From: Rugosimonospora acidiphila
Lineage (GTDB): Bacteria > Actinomycetota > Actinomycetes > Mycobacteriales > Micromonosporaceae
NCBI RefSeq assembly: GCF_039543385.1
Contig: NZ_BAABJQ010000036.1
Coordinates: forward strand, 19,673 to 83,672
Reading direction: 5' to 3'
DNA: 64,000 nucleotides
In this document: piece by piece, positions 34,124-41,762 of the stretch
Position numbering within the stretch: position 1 is the first letter of the stretch
Layout: each line of letters starts with the position of its first letter
Translations under genes and position numbers: made by a program
Notes under the pieces: model-generated
The model's database searches: none
Told to the model about the DNA's origin: nothing
The model's input: only the letters and a program-made list of their open reading frames with translations

Positions 34124-34639
34124 ATGTCGATCGTGGTGCGCCCGGCGACCGCGGCGGATGCCGCCGGCCGGGCTCGACTGTGGCGTGACAGCGGCCGGTT
34201 CTTCGCCAGCCTGGATCCGGAGGCCGCCCAGGAGCCGGACCCCGAGGGGCTGGTGGAGTGGATGGCCGAGATCTACCGGAGGTGGGCCGAGGACCCGACC
34301 GTGCTGGCGCTGATCGCCGAGGTGGACGGTGAGATCGCCGGGGCGCTGACCGCCCGGGTGTCTGAGCCGTTGCCGCTGGCGTCCCGGCAGGTGCAGCGCG
34401 ACTTCGGCCGGCGCCGGGTGCACATCGACGCGCTGACCGTCGCCGAGCCGCACCGGCGGTCGGGGGTGGGTACCGCGCTGATGGCCGAGGCCGAGCGGTG
34501 GGCGCTCGATCGGGGCGCCGAGGTGATCACTCTGGAGACCAACCTCGACAACCCGACCTCCGTGCCGTTCTACGAGCGGCGGATGGGCTACGCCCGGCAC
34601 GAGGTCGTCTTCCGTAAGACGCTGCGCCCCGCCGGGTAG
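34124..34639 (+). CDS. GNAT family N-acetyltransferase
   Basis: A 171-residue single-domain acetyltransferase. The acetyl-CoA-binding motif is VAEPHRRSGVGTALMAEAER (Q/RxxGxG/A form), preceded by the beta-4 strand VHIDALTV and followed by EVITLETNLDNPTSVPFYER. The start MSIVVRPATAADAAGRARLW is a typical GNAT N-terminus. The substrate is unknown. Confidence 0.87.
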   Translation: MSIVVRPATAADAAGRARLWRDSGRFFASLDPEAAQEPDPEGLVEWMAEIYRRWAEDPTVLALIAEVDGEIAGALTARVSEPLPLASRQVQRDFGRRRVHIDALTVAEPHRRSGVGTALMAEAERWALDRGAEVITLETNLDNPTSVPFYERRMGYARHEVVFRKTLRPAG

Positions 34640-34718
34640 CGGCGCCGCGCGGCGGGCGGCACCGGGCGATTCGGTGGCACCGGCGATCTCGCTGGCGGCC
34701 TCCCGGCCGGCCGCCCCG

Positions 34719-34919
34719 CTAACCGTTGGCCCGGGCCTGCTCGATCTCCTGCTCCGACAGGTCGTTGGGGCTGACGAAGCGGGCCATCCGCCACCGCCTG
34801 TCCACCGGGCAGCGCAGCAGCCGGGCCGAGCCCAGGTGCAGGGACAGGAACATCCTGGCACCGATGCCCTCGACGAACAGGTGCCCGTCCGCGCAGCGCA
34901 GGATGCGTTCGAATGCCAT
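34719..34919 (-). CDS. Small conserved 66-residue protein downstream of an ABC exporter
   Basis: The sequence begins MAFERILRCADGHLFVEGIG and contains LLRCPVDRRWRMARFVSPND. Short actinobacterial proteins of this type (RCADGHLF ... RCPVDxxW) recur, but I know no function. The two Cys and nearby His/Trp could form a small metal-binding knuckle. GGAGAGAG precedes the ATG. It lies 27 bp after the permease gene of the exporter and is very likely co-transcribed, so it may be an accessory factor of that transporter. Confidence 0.65.
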   Translation of the reverse strand: MAFERILRCADGHLFVEGIGARMFLSLHLGSARLLRCPVDRRWRMARFVSPNDLSEQEIEQARANG

Positions 34920-34946
34920 GACGCTCTCTCCTCTTGGGGGATGGGT

Positions 34947-35765
34947 TCAGGACTCCAGCACGGCCTCGGGCCGGAACCCACGGGCGACGGCCGCGACGCT
35001 CCCGGCGGCGATGGCGGCGGTGGCCAGCCCGGCGGTGAGCAGGAACGTGGTCGGCCCGAGCCCGGCGCCGGTGGACATGGTGAGGAACACGCCGAGGGCG
35101 GGCAGGAGGGCCAGTCCGTTGCCCAGGCCTCCGCCGTTGACCAACGCGGAGGTCTTGCCCAGCTGGGCGAGGCGGGGGAACAGCAAGTTGACCATGAGGG
35201 ACAGCCCGGCCCCGGCCCAGGCGGCCAGCAGCGGCAGGATCAGCGCCACGGCCAGGTACGCCCCGGACACCGTGGCGCTGTCCCGGCTGGCCAGCACGGT
35301 GAGCGCCACGGCCAGAGCACCCAGGGCGGTCATGGCCGCCCACAGCGTGGTGGCCAGCCCGGCCGCCACGCTCAGCAGTGCCGTGGCGATGGCGGCCGGG
35401 GAGTGCGGTGTGGCCAGCAACTCCTCGAGCCCGCCGCGGCTGGCCTCGCCGCCGACCAGATTGCGGATGATCGAGGCCACTCCGATGGCGGAGAACAACG
35501 CGACGAGCCCGGGAGCGATCATCAGCACGATGCTGACGGCCAGCGTGCCGGCGTGGGTGCCGTACCGCAGCCCGAAGCCGCCGATGCGGTCGACGCCGTT
35601 CACGCCGGCCCCGCCGGTCACCGTGGGCAGCACGATGGTCAGCGCGGTGGTCGCCGCGAAGGGGATCAGGGCCAAGGCCAGGTAGCGCAGCCGCTCCCGA
35701 CGAAGTCGCCACAGCAGCGCGCCGAGCAGCGCACCCGTCCGGCCCGGCTCCGGCTCAGCCGGCAT
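34947..35765 (-). CDS. ABC transporter permease
   Basis: A 272-residue membrane protein with six hydrophobic segments (first at about 28-48, ALALIPFAATTALTIVLP). The region GGEASRGGLEELLATPHSPA resembles the ABC-2 permease loop between segments 2 and 3. It starts 11 bp inside the end of the ATPase gene, indicating translational coupling, and is followed by the 66-residue protein gene. The exported substrate is unknown. Confidence 0.82.
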   Translation of the reverse strand: MPAEPEPGRTGALLGALLWRLRRERLRYLALALIPFAATTALTIVLPTVTGGAGVNGVDRIGGFGLRYGTHAGTLAVSIVLMIAPGLVALFSAIGVASIIRNLVGGEASRGGLEELLATPHSPAAIATALLSVAAGLATTLWAAMTALGALAVALTVLASRDSATVSGAYLAVALILPLLAAWAGAGLSLMVNLLFPRLAQLGKTSALVNGGGLGNGLALLPALGVFLTMSTGAGLGPTTFLLTAGLATAAIAAGSVAAVARGFRPEAVLES

Positions 35766-36678
35766 CGGCGCTCGCCCCTTCCTGGAGGTGCAGGTAGACG
35801 TCCTCGAGCGCGTTGCCGGCCGGGGTGACCTCGCGGATGCCGACACCGGCCCTGACCAGATCGGCGACGAGAGTCTCGACGGTGTCCTCGTCGGGTACGT
35901 CGACCAGCAGCCGGTCGTGGGTGGCCGGCTCGGCGGGGTAGCCCAGCCGGCGCAGGGCTCCGGCCAGGTCACCCGTGCCGCGCAGCCGCAGCCGGTACCC
36001 GTGGCCCACCAACTGCTCCCGCAGGGTGGACGGGGCGCCCCGGGCGGCGACCCGGCCCCGGTGCAGGACGGTGACGTCGTCGGCGAGATCGCTCGCCTCG
36101 GCGAGTTCGTGGGTGGACACCAGGATCGTGTGCCCGGCGGCGGCCAGGCCGCGCAGCTGGTCGCGGAGCCGGGCGGCGACCGCCGGATCGACCGCGGCGG
36201 TGGGCTCGTCCAGTAGCAGCACCGGTGGCTCGGCGAGCAGCGCCTTGGCGAGCCCGACGCGCTGGGTCTGCCCGCGGCTGAGGGTGTCGGCGCGCTGGTC
36301 GGCGATCGATCCCAGGTCGAGCAGGTCGATGACCTCGCGCACGCGGCGGTCGCGGTCGGCGGCGGGCAGGGCCAGGACGCGGGTCCAGTACCGCAGGTTG
36401 TCGGCCGCGGACAGCCGCGGGGCCAGCGCGGGGCGGTGGGCGGCGACGCCGACCAGCCGCTTGGCCTCTGGCCGGGCGTGTGGGTCCCGGCCCTGGATGA
36501 GCACCCGGCCGCGGCTGGGTGGCAGGACCCCGGCCAGCACCCGGAACAGCGTGGTCTTCCCCGCGCCGTTGGGACCGAGCAGCAGGTGCAGGCCGGGACC
36601 GAAGTCGAGGTCGACGCCGTGCAGCACGGTCCGCCCACGGTAGCCGGCGTGCAGGTCGACCCCACTCAGTACAGACAC
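35755..36678 (-). CDS. ABC transporter ATP-binding protein
   Basis: A 307-residue ATPase. Walker A is LLGPNGAGKTTLFRVLAG, the signature is LSRGQTQRVGLAKALL, Walker B is PVLLLDEPTAAVDP, and the H-loop is TILVSTHELAEASD. The C-terminal 80 residues form the exporter-type extension. It uses a GTG start. First gene of a three-gene minus-strand operon; a 17-bp palindrome lies 29 bp upstream. Confidence 0.9.
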   Translation of the reverse strand: MSVLSGVDLHAGYRGRTVLHGVDLDFGPGLHLLLGPNGAGKTTLFRVLAGVLPPSRGRVLIQGRDPHARPEAKRLVGVAAHRPALAPRLSAADNLRYWTRVLALPAADRDRRVREVIDLLDLGSIADQRADTLSRGQTQRVGLAKALLAEPPVLLLDEPTAAVDPAVAARLRDQLRGLAAAGHTILVSTHELAEASDLADDVTVLHRGRVAARGAPSTLREQLVGHGYRLRLRGTGDLAGALRRLGYPAEPATHDRLLVDVPDEDTVETLVADLVRAGVGIREVTPAGNALEDVYLHLQEGASADAG

Positions 36679-36706
36679 GCCGTCCCTACCGCATCACCGA
36701 AACGCG

Positions 36707-36723
36707 CCGCGAATGTTTCGCGG
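36707..36723. promoter_or_regulatory. Palindromic putative operator upstream of the ABC operon
   Basis: CCGCGAA-TGT-TTCGCGG, 7-bp perfect arms, in an A/T-richer stretch (36711-36740) between the ABC ATPase start and the YceI gene. No regulator gene is adjacent. Confidence 0.45.
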
Positions 36724-36782
36724 AAAATTCACGCTAGCACTGCCTCGATAGGCGACAGGGTGGCCCCCGCTGGCGATCGCGG

Positions 36783-37388
36783 TCAGCCGGTCGGCGGCCG
36801 ATCGCCGGGCGTGGGGGAGTCGCCCGCACCGGCGCGGCGCAGGTCGACCTCGACCTCCACCGACACCTCGTCGCGCAGCTTGAGCGCGCCGAGGAAGGCC
36901 GAGTACGGCTTGATGCCGTACGCCGACTGGATGACGGAGGCCACCGCCCGGTACCGGTCGTCGCCGGTGGCGCTGACGTCCAGGCGCAGCGGCCGGGCGA
37001 CGCCGCGCAGGGTCAGCTCGCCGTCGATCGTGCCGCCGTCACCGGCCGGGTCGCCGGGCTCGGACGGCCGCACCGTGACGGATTCGAACCCGGCCTGCCC
37101 GCCACCGAGCAGCCGCCGTGCGGTGTCCTCGATGTCCTGGCGGTCCGCCGGCGTCAGCGGCCTGGCCCCGCCGGTGGCCTCCCGCACCGTGAGCGAGTCG
37201 AGGTCGATCGAGGCGGTGACGTGCGCGGCGGCGAGGTCACCGGCGGGCAGGTCGATGCGCGCCGACCACCGGGTGGCCTCGATGGTCAGGTCGTGCCCGG
37301 CGCGGGCGGCGAACCCCTCGCGGCGGGTACGCAGCAGCAGCGACCCCGTCTCCGGGCCGCACCGCACCGACCGCGCCGCCTCCGGCAT
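36783..37388 (-). CDS. YceI family protein
   Basis: About 201 residues forming a lipocalin-like beta barrel. The motifs ARAGHDLTIEATRWSARIDL, VTASIDLDSLTVREATGG and GELTLRGVARPLRLDVSATG are typical of YceI, which binds polyisoprenoid chains. No signal peptide is visible, unlike the periplasmic E. coli protein. The start may be ATG 37388 or GTG 37394. The C-terminal tail is Pro/Gly-rich. Confidence 0.83.
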   Translation of the reverse strand: MPEAARSVRCGPETGSLLLRTRREGFAARAGHDLTIEATRWSARIDLPAGDLAAAHVTASIDLDSLTVREATGGARPLTPADRQDIEDTARRLLGGGQAGFESVTVRPSEPGDPAGDGGTIDGELTLRGVARPLRLDVSATGDDRYRAVASVIQSAYGIKPYSAFLGALKLRDEVSVEVEVDLRRAGAGDSPTPGDRPPTG

Positions 37389-37414
37389 ACCCACACCGTA
37401 GGCGGATCCGCCGG

Positions 37415-37450
37415 CTCCGTAGGCGTTTCGGCCTCCGTAGGCGTTTCCGC
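37415..37450. repeat. 18-bp tandem repeat upstream of yceI
   Basis: Two adjacent copies of CTCCGTAGGCGTTTC(G/C)GC (differing at one base pair), with a third degenerate copy at about 37395-37412 adjoining the yceI start. Could be slippage or tandem regulator half-sites. Confidence 0.5.
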
Positions 37451-37578
37451 CGCACGGCGGGGTCAGGCTGGCCGATCCGGGCAGGCGTCGAGAGTGGCGT
37501 CGGCCACCGCCGCGTGGTGCCGGACGTCCTCGGGGCCGCCGCCCAGCCGGTCCCCGGTCCAGTCGCGCCCGCCGCCGT

Positions 37579-38121
37579 TCACGCCGGCGGGGTGGTGCGC
37601 CGCCACACGATGTTCACGCCCTGCCGGGCCGGGCTCGTCGGCGGCTCGGCGGGGTTGCGCGCCACCTCGACGAAGCCGAGCCGGCGCGCGACCGCGGCGC
37701 TGCGCTGGTTGGCGGCGTCGGTCACGATCTCGACCCGATCGGCGCCGATCCGGAACGCCTCGGCGGTCAGCGCCGCCGCGGCGCGGGTGACCATGCCCCG
37801 CCCGGTGTGCCCCGGGTGCAGCCAGTACCCGACCTCCAGCCCGCCCGGGCCGACGCGGCTCATCAGGCCGCAACTGCCGGCGATCGCGCCGCCGGAGTCG
37901 AGAATGGCGTAGTTGTACGCCGTGCCGTCCTGCCAGTCGGTGTCGCACCGGGCGAGGAACTCGGTGGTCCGGGTCCGGTCGTACCCCTCCGCCCAGGCCA
38001 TCCACGGGGTGAGGTGGTCAACGGATTCGCTGACCACCCGGAGCAGCTCGTCGCCGTCCTCGGTGTGCCACCGGCGCAGCCGCACGCCGTCGTGTTCGAG
38101 ACGATCGCTGGGACGCAACAT
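37579..38121 (-). CDS. GNAT family N-acetyltransferase (RimJ/RimL-like)
   Basis: About 180 residues. The RimJ-like start LRPSDRLEHDGVRLRRWHTE is followed by VGYWLHPGHTGRGMVTRAAA (acetyl-CoA loop) and VEIVTDAANQRSAAVARRLG. RimJ/RimL-type proteins acetylate ribosomal-protein N-termini or small molecules. The start is taken at ATG 38121, where homology begins; in-frame ATGs at 38130 and 38169 are possible. Confidence 0.83.
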   Translation of the reverse strand: MLRPSDRLEHDGVRLRRWHTEDGDELLRVVSESVDHLTPWMAWAEGYDRTRTTEFLARCDTDWQDGTAYNYAILDSGGAIAGSCGLMSRVGPGGLEVGYWLHPGHTGRGMVTRAAAALTAEAFRIGADRVEIVTDAANQRSAAVARRLGFVEVARNPAEPPTSPARQGVNIVWRRTTPPA

Positions 38122-38627
38122 GGCCGCCATCCTGGCCGTCGACCGAGACAGGTGTCCATCCGATTTCATGAGGTCCGGTGCGCCACATAGAGCCCCGCCG
38201 CACAGCTCAGGTGAGCGTCATGAAGATCGCGAGCGCGACCAGGGCCGGCTGCACGCGCCGGACGTGATATCCCGCCCCGTCGTCGAGATGTCCCGCCCCG
38301 TCAAGCTGATCCCGCACCCAGCACGCCCCCTGGCCAGCCGGCCGCCCGGCATCCGTCGCCGTGCGCATGCCCACGGTGATCGCCGACCGTATCAATGCCG
38401 ATCAACACCGACGCCCGATCGTCGCGTCCCGCGACTGGCCGCGACAACGACGCAGCGCCGGCCCCGCCGGGCCAGGGGTTCGCGCCGCGCCCGGCACATG
38501 GCGCCCCGGACGTGATGGCGCCCGCGGTTCCCCGGTGCGGGCGGTAGCGCGCCGATCCCGGGACGGCCGCCGGAATCCGTGTTTAGCTGAGCCTGTCCCG
38601 GGGCGGCACGGGAGGACGTGACGGCGC
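38122..38627. other. Intergenic region without a recognised gene
   Basis: About 500 bp between the divergent acetyltransferase and the quinone-reductase gene. A short imperfect direct repeat (ATATCCCGCCCCGTC / ATGTCCCGCCCCGTC) occurs at about 38268-38300. Short reading frames here lack ribosome sites or family features. I see no RNA gene. Confidence 0.5.
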
Positions 38628-39548
38628 ATGGCGAGAGCGGTCAGATTCGACCAGTACGGCGGGATCGAGGTGCTGTACGTCGCCGACGTCGACGTACCCG
38701 CACCGGCGCGCGGCGAGGTACTCGTCGCCGTACGGGCGGCCAGCGTCAACCCGGGCGAGTCGGCGATGCGCCAGGGGTACCTCGCCGACCTGTACCCGGC
38801 CAGCTTCCCGTCCGGCCAGGGCAGCGACCTCGCCGGCGTGGTGACCCAGACCGGCGAGGAGTCCGGCACGTTCGCGCCGGGTGACGAGGTGCTGGGCTGG
38901 ACCGACGCCAGGACGAGCCACGCGCAGTACGTCAGCGTGCCCGTGGACCATCTGATCCACAAGCCGGCCAACCTGTCCTGGGAGGCCGCCGGCTCGCTGT
39001 ACGTCGTCGGGGCCACGGCGTACGCGGCGGTCCGGGCCGTCGGCGCCGGGCCGGGCGACACCGTCGGCGTGTCGGGCGCGGCCGGTGGAGTCGGGTCGGT
39101 CGTGGTGCAGCTGCTGAGGGTCAGGGGAGCCGAGGTCGTCGGCATCGCCTCGCCTGCCAACCACGCCTGGCTGCGCGCCAAGGGGGCCACCCCGGTGGAG
39201 TACGGCCCGGGCCTGGCGCAGCGCGTGCGCGAGGCGGCACCCTCCGGGCTGGACGCGTTCATCGACACGTTCGGCAAGGACTACCTCGAACTGGCCATCG
39301 ACCTGGGCGTGGCGCCCGAGCGGATCGACACCATCATCGCCTTCGAGGCGGCCGGGCGGCTGGGTACCAAGACCGAGGGCAGCTCCGCGGCCGCCAGCGC
39401 CGATGTGCTGAGCGAACTGGCCGAGCTGGTCTCCTCGGGCCGCGTCGAGATACCGGTGGCGGCCACCTATCCGCTGGATCGCGTGCGGGAGGCGTACGAG
39501 GAGCTGGAGCGGCGCCACACGCACGGCAAGATAGTGCTGCTGCCCTGA
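38628..39548 (+). CDS. NADP-dependent quinone reductase-like MDR oxidoreductase
   Basis: A 306-residue zinc-free MDR enzyme. The GroES-like part has VRAASVNPGESAMRQGYLAD and GQGSDLAGVVTQTGE; the nucleotide site is VGVSGAAGGVGSVVVQLLRV at about residue 143. It belongs to the same broad family as the 26.2-kb gene but is only distantly similar, so not a recent duplicate. GGGAGGA lies upstream of the ATG. The final motif RHTHGKIVLLP is typical of the family. Confidence 0.87.
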   Translation: MARAVRFDQYGGIEVLYVADVDVPAPARGEVLVAVRAASVNPGESAMRQGYLADLYPASFPSGQGSDLAGVVTQTGEESGTFAPGDEVLGWTDARTSHAQYVSVPVDHLIHKPANLSWEAAGSLYVVGATAYAAVRAVGAGPGDTVGVSGAAGGVGSVVVQLLRVRGAEVVGIASPANHAWLRAKGATPVEYGPGLAQRVREAAPSGLDAFIDTFGKDYLELAIDLGVAPERIDTIIAFEAAGRLGTKTEGSSAAASADVLSELAELVSSGRVEIPVAATYPLDRVREAYEELERRHTHGKIVLLP

Positions 39549-39602
39549 CGTTGCCGTTGCCTTCACGGTGCGCTGCCTTGACGGGCCCTGCCCCGACGCC
39601 CG

Positions 39603-41027
39603 CTACGGCAGCGCGGTCAGCGCGACACTCTGGTGGGACTCGGCCCCGTCCAGCTCGAGCGTGCCGGCGCCGGCACCGGGGACCGGATGCGCGGCGGCGT
39701 GCAGGCGGGTACGCCAGGTCAGGCCGGGCCAACCGATCACGGTCACCGTCGCGGCGGCGGCCAGCCGCACCCCGCCGACCGTGGCGATGGCCTGCCCGGC
39801 CGGGATGAGCGGGTGCGGGCCGACCGTGCGCTGGGCGGCCTGGATCAGCGCCCGGCTGGCCGCCAGCGCCTGCGGCAGGCCGTACATGGTGGTGCCGGGC
39901 TGGCCCAGGACGGCACCGACGATGGTGAGGTCCTGCCCGGCGACCCGCGCGTGCGCGGCGAACAGCAGGCAGCCCCCGGCGGCGCTGGTGGAGCCGGTCT
40001 TGATGCCGTCGACGCCGTCGGAGCCGAGCAGGGTGTTGTAGTTGCGCACGGTCCCGGCGAGCGGTACGGCGGCGGAGCGTTGGGCGACGATCCGCGCGAA
40101 TGCCGGGATCCGCATCGCCCGGGCGGCCAGCAGGGTCTGGTCGTCGGCGGTGCTGCGGGTGGACGCCTCGTAGCCGGACGGGTCGGTGTAGTGGGTGCTC
40201 GTCATGCCGAGGCCGGCCGCGGTGGCGTTCATCTTGGCCAGGAAGCGGGGGACGTCCCCGGCGTCCCAGCGGGCCAGGATCAGCGCGATGTTGTCCGCGG
40301 AGGGCAGCAGCAACGCGTCGAGGGCCTGGCGCTCGGTGAGCACCTCTCCGGCGGCGACCCGCACCAGGGACTCGTTCTTGGCGACCTCGTCGGGGTAGGC
40401 GGCGGCCTCGGCGGCGGTGACGGTCAGCGTGGGCCCGTCGCCGCCGGCGCTCAACGGGTGGTCGCGCAGCACCACGTACGCGGTCATGACCTTGGTGACG
40501 CTGGCGATCGGTACCGGGTGCTGGCCGGGGGTGGCGCCGAGGCGGCCGACGCCGACGACGCGCAGGGTGGCCTGCCCGGTGGCGGGCCACGGCACGGCGG
40601 GGGCGGCGCCGGGCACCGTGTACGTGGCGGGTGGGGGCACGGCGGCCGGGGTCGGGCTGGGGCTGGGGCTCGGCAGCGGGCTGGGTGCGGCCTGGGCCAG
40701 CTGCCGGGCGTGGGCGATCGGCCGGGACCGCCCGGGGGTCCAGGAGGCCGTGTCGTGCGGCCGCCGGGTGGCCAGCGCGGTCGTGCCACCGGCGGCCAGC
40801 ACCGCCAGGGCGAGCGCGGCGATGGCCAGCCCGCGCCGGTGCCCGCCCGCCGGGTCACCGACCGGGCGGCCCGCCCACTCCGGCTCGACCCAGTCGGGTG
40901 CGGTCGGCTCCGGCTCGGCCCAGTCGTGGTCGGCCGGCTCCGGATCGGCGGGGGCGTCCCCGCGCCGCGGAACGTAGACGGCCGGACGGGGTGCGGGTCG
41001 CCGCCCGCCCCCATCGCGTGGTGGCAT
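39603..41027 (-). CDS. Membrane-anchored D-alanyl-D-alanine carboxypeptidase (peptidase S11)
   Basis: 474 residues. A cytoplasmic Pro/Glu/Trp-rich tail (residues 1-70, repeats of P-D-W-x-E-P-E) precedes one membrane segment (LAIAALALAVLAAGGTTALA), a Pro/Ser linker (PSPLPSPSPSPTPAA), then the S11 domain. The active-site motifs are IASVTK (Ser176, Lys179), SADN (Ser243) and KTG (Lys343). Such low-molecular-weight PBPs trim the terminal D-Ala from peptidoglycan pentapeptides on the outer face of the membrane. Anchoring by an N-terminal helix instead of a C-terminal amphipathic helix is common in actinobacteria. Confidence 0.9.
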   Translation of the reverse strand: MPPRDGGGRRPAPRPAVYVPRRGDAPADPEPADHDWAEPEPTAPDWVEPEWAGRPVGDPAGGHRRGLAIAALALAVLAAGGTTALATRRPHDTASWTPGRSRPIAHARQLAQAAPSPLPSPSPSPTPAAVPPPATYTVPGAAPAVPWPATGQATLRVVGVGRLGATPGQHPVPIASVTKVMTAYVVLRDHPLSAGGDGPTLTVTAAEAAAYPDEVAKNESLVRVAAGEVLTERQALDALLLPSADNIALILARWDAGDVPRFLAKMNATAAGLGMTSTHYTDPSGYEASTRSTADDQTLLAARAMRIPAFARIVAQRSAAVPLAGTVRNYNTLLGSDGVDGIKTGSTSAAGGCLLFAAHARVAGQDLTIVGAVLGQPGTTMYGLPQALAASRALIQAAQRTVGPHPLIPAGQAIATVGGVRLAAAATVTVIGWPGLTWRTRLHAAAHPVPGAGAGTLELDGAESHQSVALTALP

Positions 41028-41135
41028 CGGGGTTCCTTCGGCTGGAGGAGGTCGTGGGCGTACCGGGGACCATCGTCCGTCACGGTGGCCGATATTTCAT
41101 CACGCCAGGCCGGCCGCCGCCACCTCGCCGCTCGG

Positions 41136-41762
41136 TCAGGGGGTACCGGACAGCGCCGGAGACTCGCCCAGCACCGTCAGGTGCCGGTACAGCATGGTCT
41201 GCACCGCGTCATCGGGGATACCCGCCTCGCGGGCCCGCGCCATCGACCAGCGGTAGCGCAGGTGCACGTCGAGCTGCGTGTACACGCCGTCGGGCGTGAC
41301 GCTGAACCGCAGCGTGCCCTCGTGCGGCAGCGGCGGATCCTCGGTCCGCCAGGACAGCAGCAGCTCGGGCACGTCGCCGGTGATCCGGACGGTGGTGGCG
41401 ATGGGCGGGTGCCCGGGGCCGGTCTGGACCCAGACGAACTCGCTCTCGGACAGGGTCTCGATCGACACCGTGGGGCCGAGCGCCTCCGCCAGGCGGGGGA
41501 GATCCCGGAGCAGGTCGTAGACCTCCTCGCGCGGCTGGGCCACGACCAGCACGCCGGTGGTGTCGCGCTGCTCGGGCCGGCCCTCGTCGCGCCACTCCTG
41601 GTTGCCGCGGCGCGCACCGCGCACGGCGGCGATCACGGCCGCGACGCCGAAGGCGGCGCCGGCGGCCCGCAGGGCGTACCGGGTTACGTTCACCGTGACC
41701 GGATACCCCGTGCGAGGCCCGGCCACGCCGCTGGGCCGGCGTTTTTCCTTCGGCGAGTTCAC
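41136..41762 (-). CDS. SRPBCC (START-like) family protein, coupled to qcrB
   Basis: About 208 residues. A basic N-terminus and a hydrophobic segment (YALRAAGAAFGVAAVIAAVR) precede a helix-grip domain typical of polyketide cyclase/COQ10-like proteins (TGVLVVAQPREEVYDLLRDL, TVSIETLSESEFVWVQTGPG). The COQ10 relationship is suggestive, because it follows a quinol-oxidising cytochrome b gene. The GTG at 41762 overlaps the qcrB TGA (GTGA) with GGAGGGG upstream, so the pair is translationally coupled; a later GTG (41693) is possible. A role as membrane-associated quinone carrier or chaperone is inference. Confidence 0.72.
   Translation of the reverse strand: MNSPKEKRRPSGVAGPRTGYPVTVNVTRYALRAAGAAFGVAAVIAAVRGARRGNQEWRDEGRPEQRDTTGVLVVAQPREEVYDLLRDLPRLAEALGPTVSIETLSESEFVWVQTGPGHPPIATTVRITGDVPELLLSWRTEDPPLPHEGTLRFSVTPDGVYTQLDVHLRYRWSMARAREAGIPDDAVQTMLYRHLTVLGESPALSGTP

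Noticed and set aside
38207..38395. A 62-codon minus-strand frame in the 38-kb intergenic region
   Set aside because: No ribosome site, odd composition and no homology signs.
26190..39548. The two quinone-reductase-like genes (26.2 and 38.6 kb) as a recent duplication
   Set aside because: Their sequences differ throughout, including the nucleotide-binding segments, so they are old paralogues.
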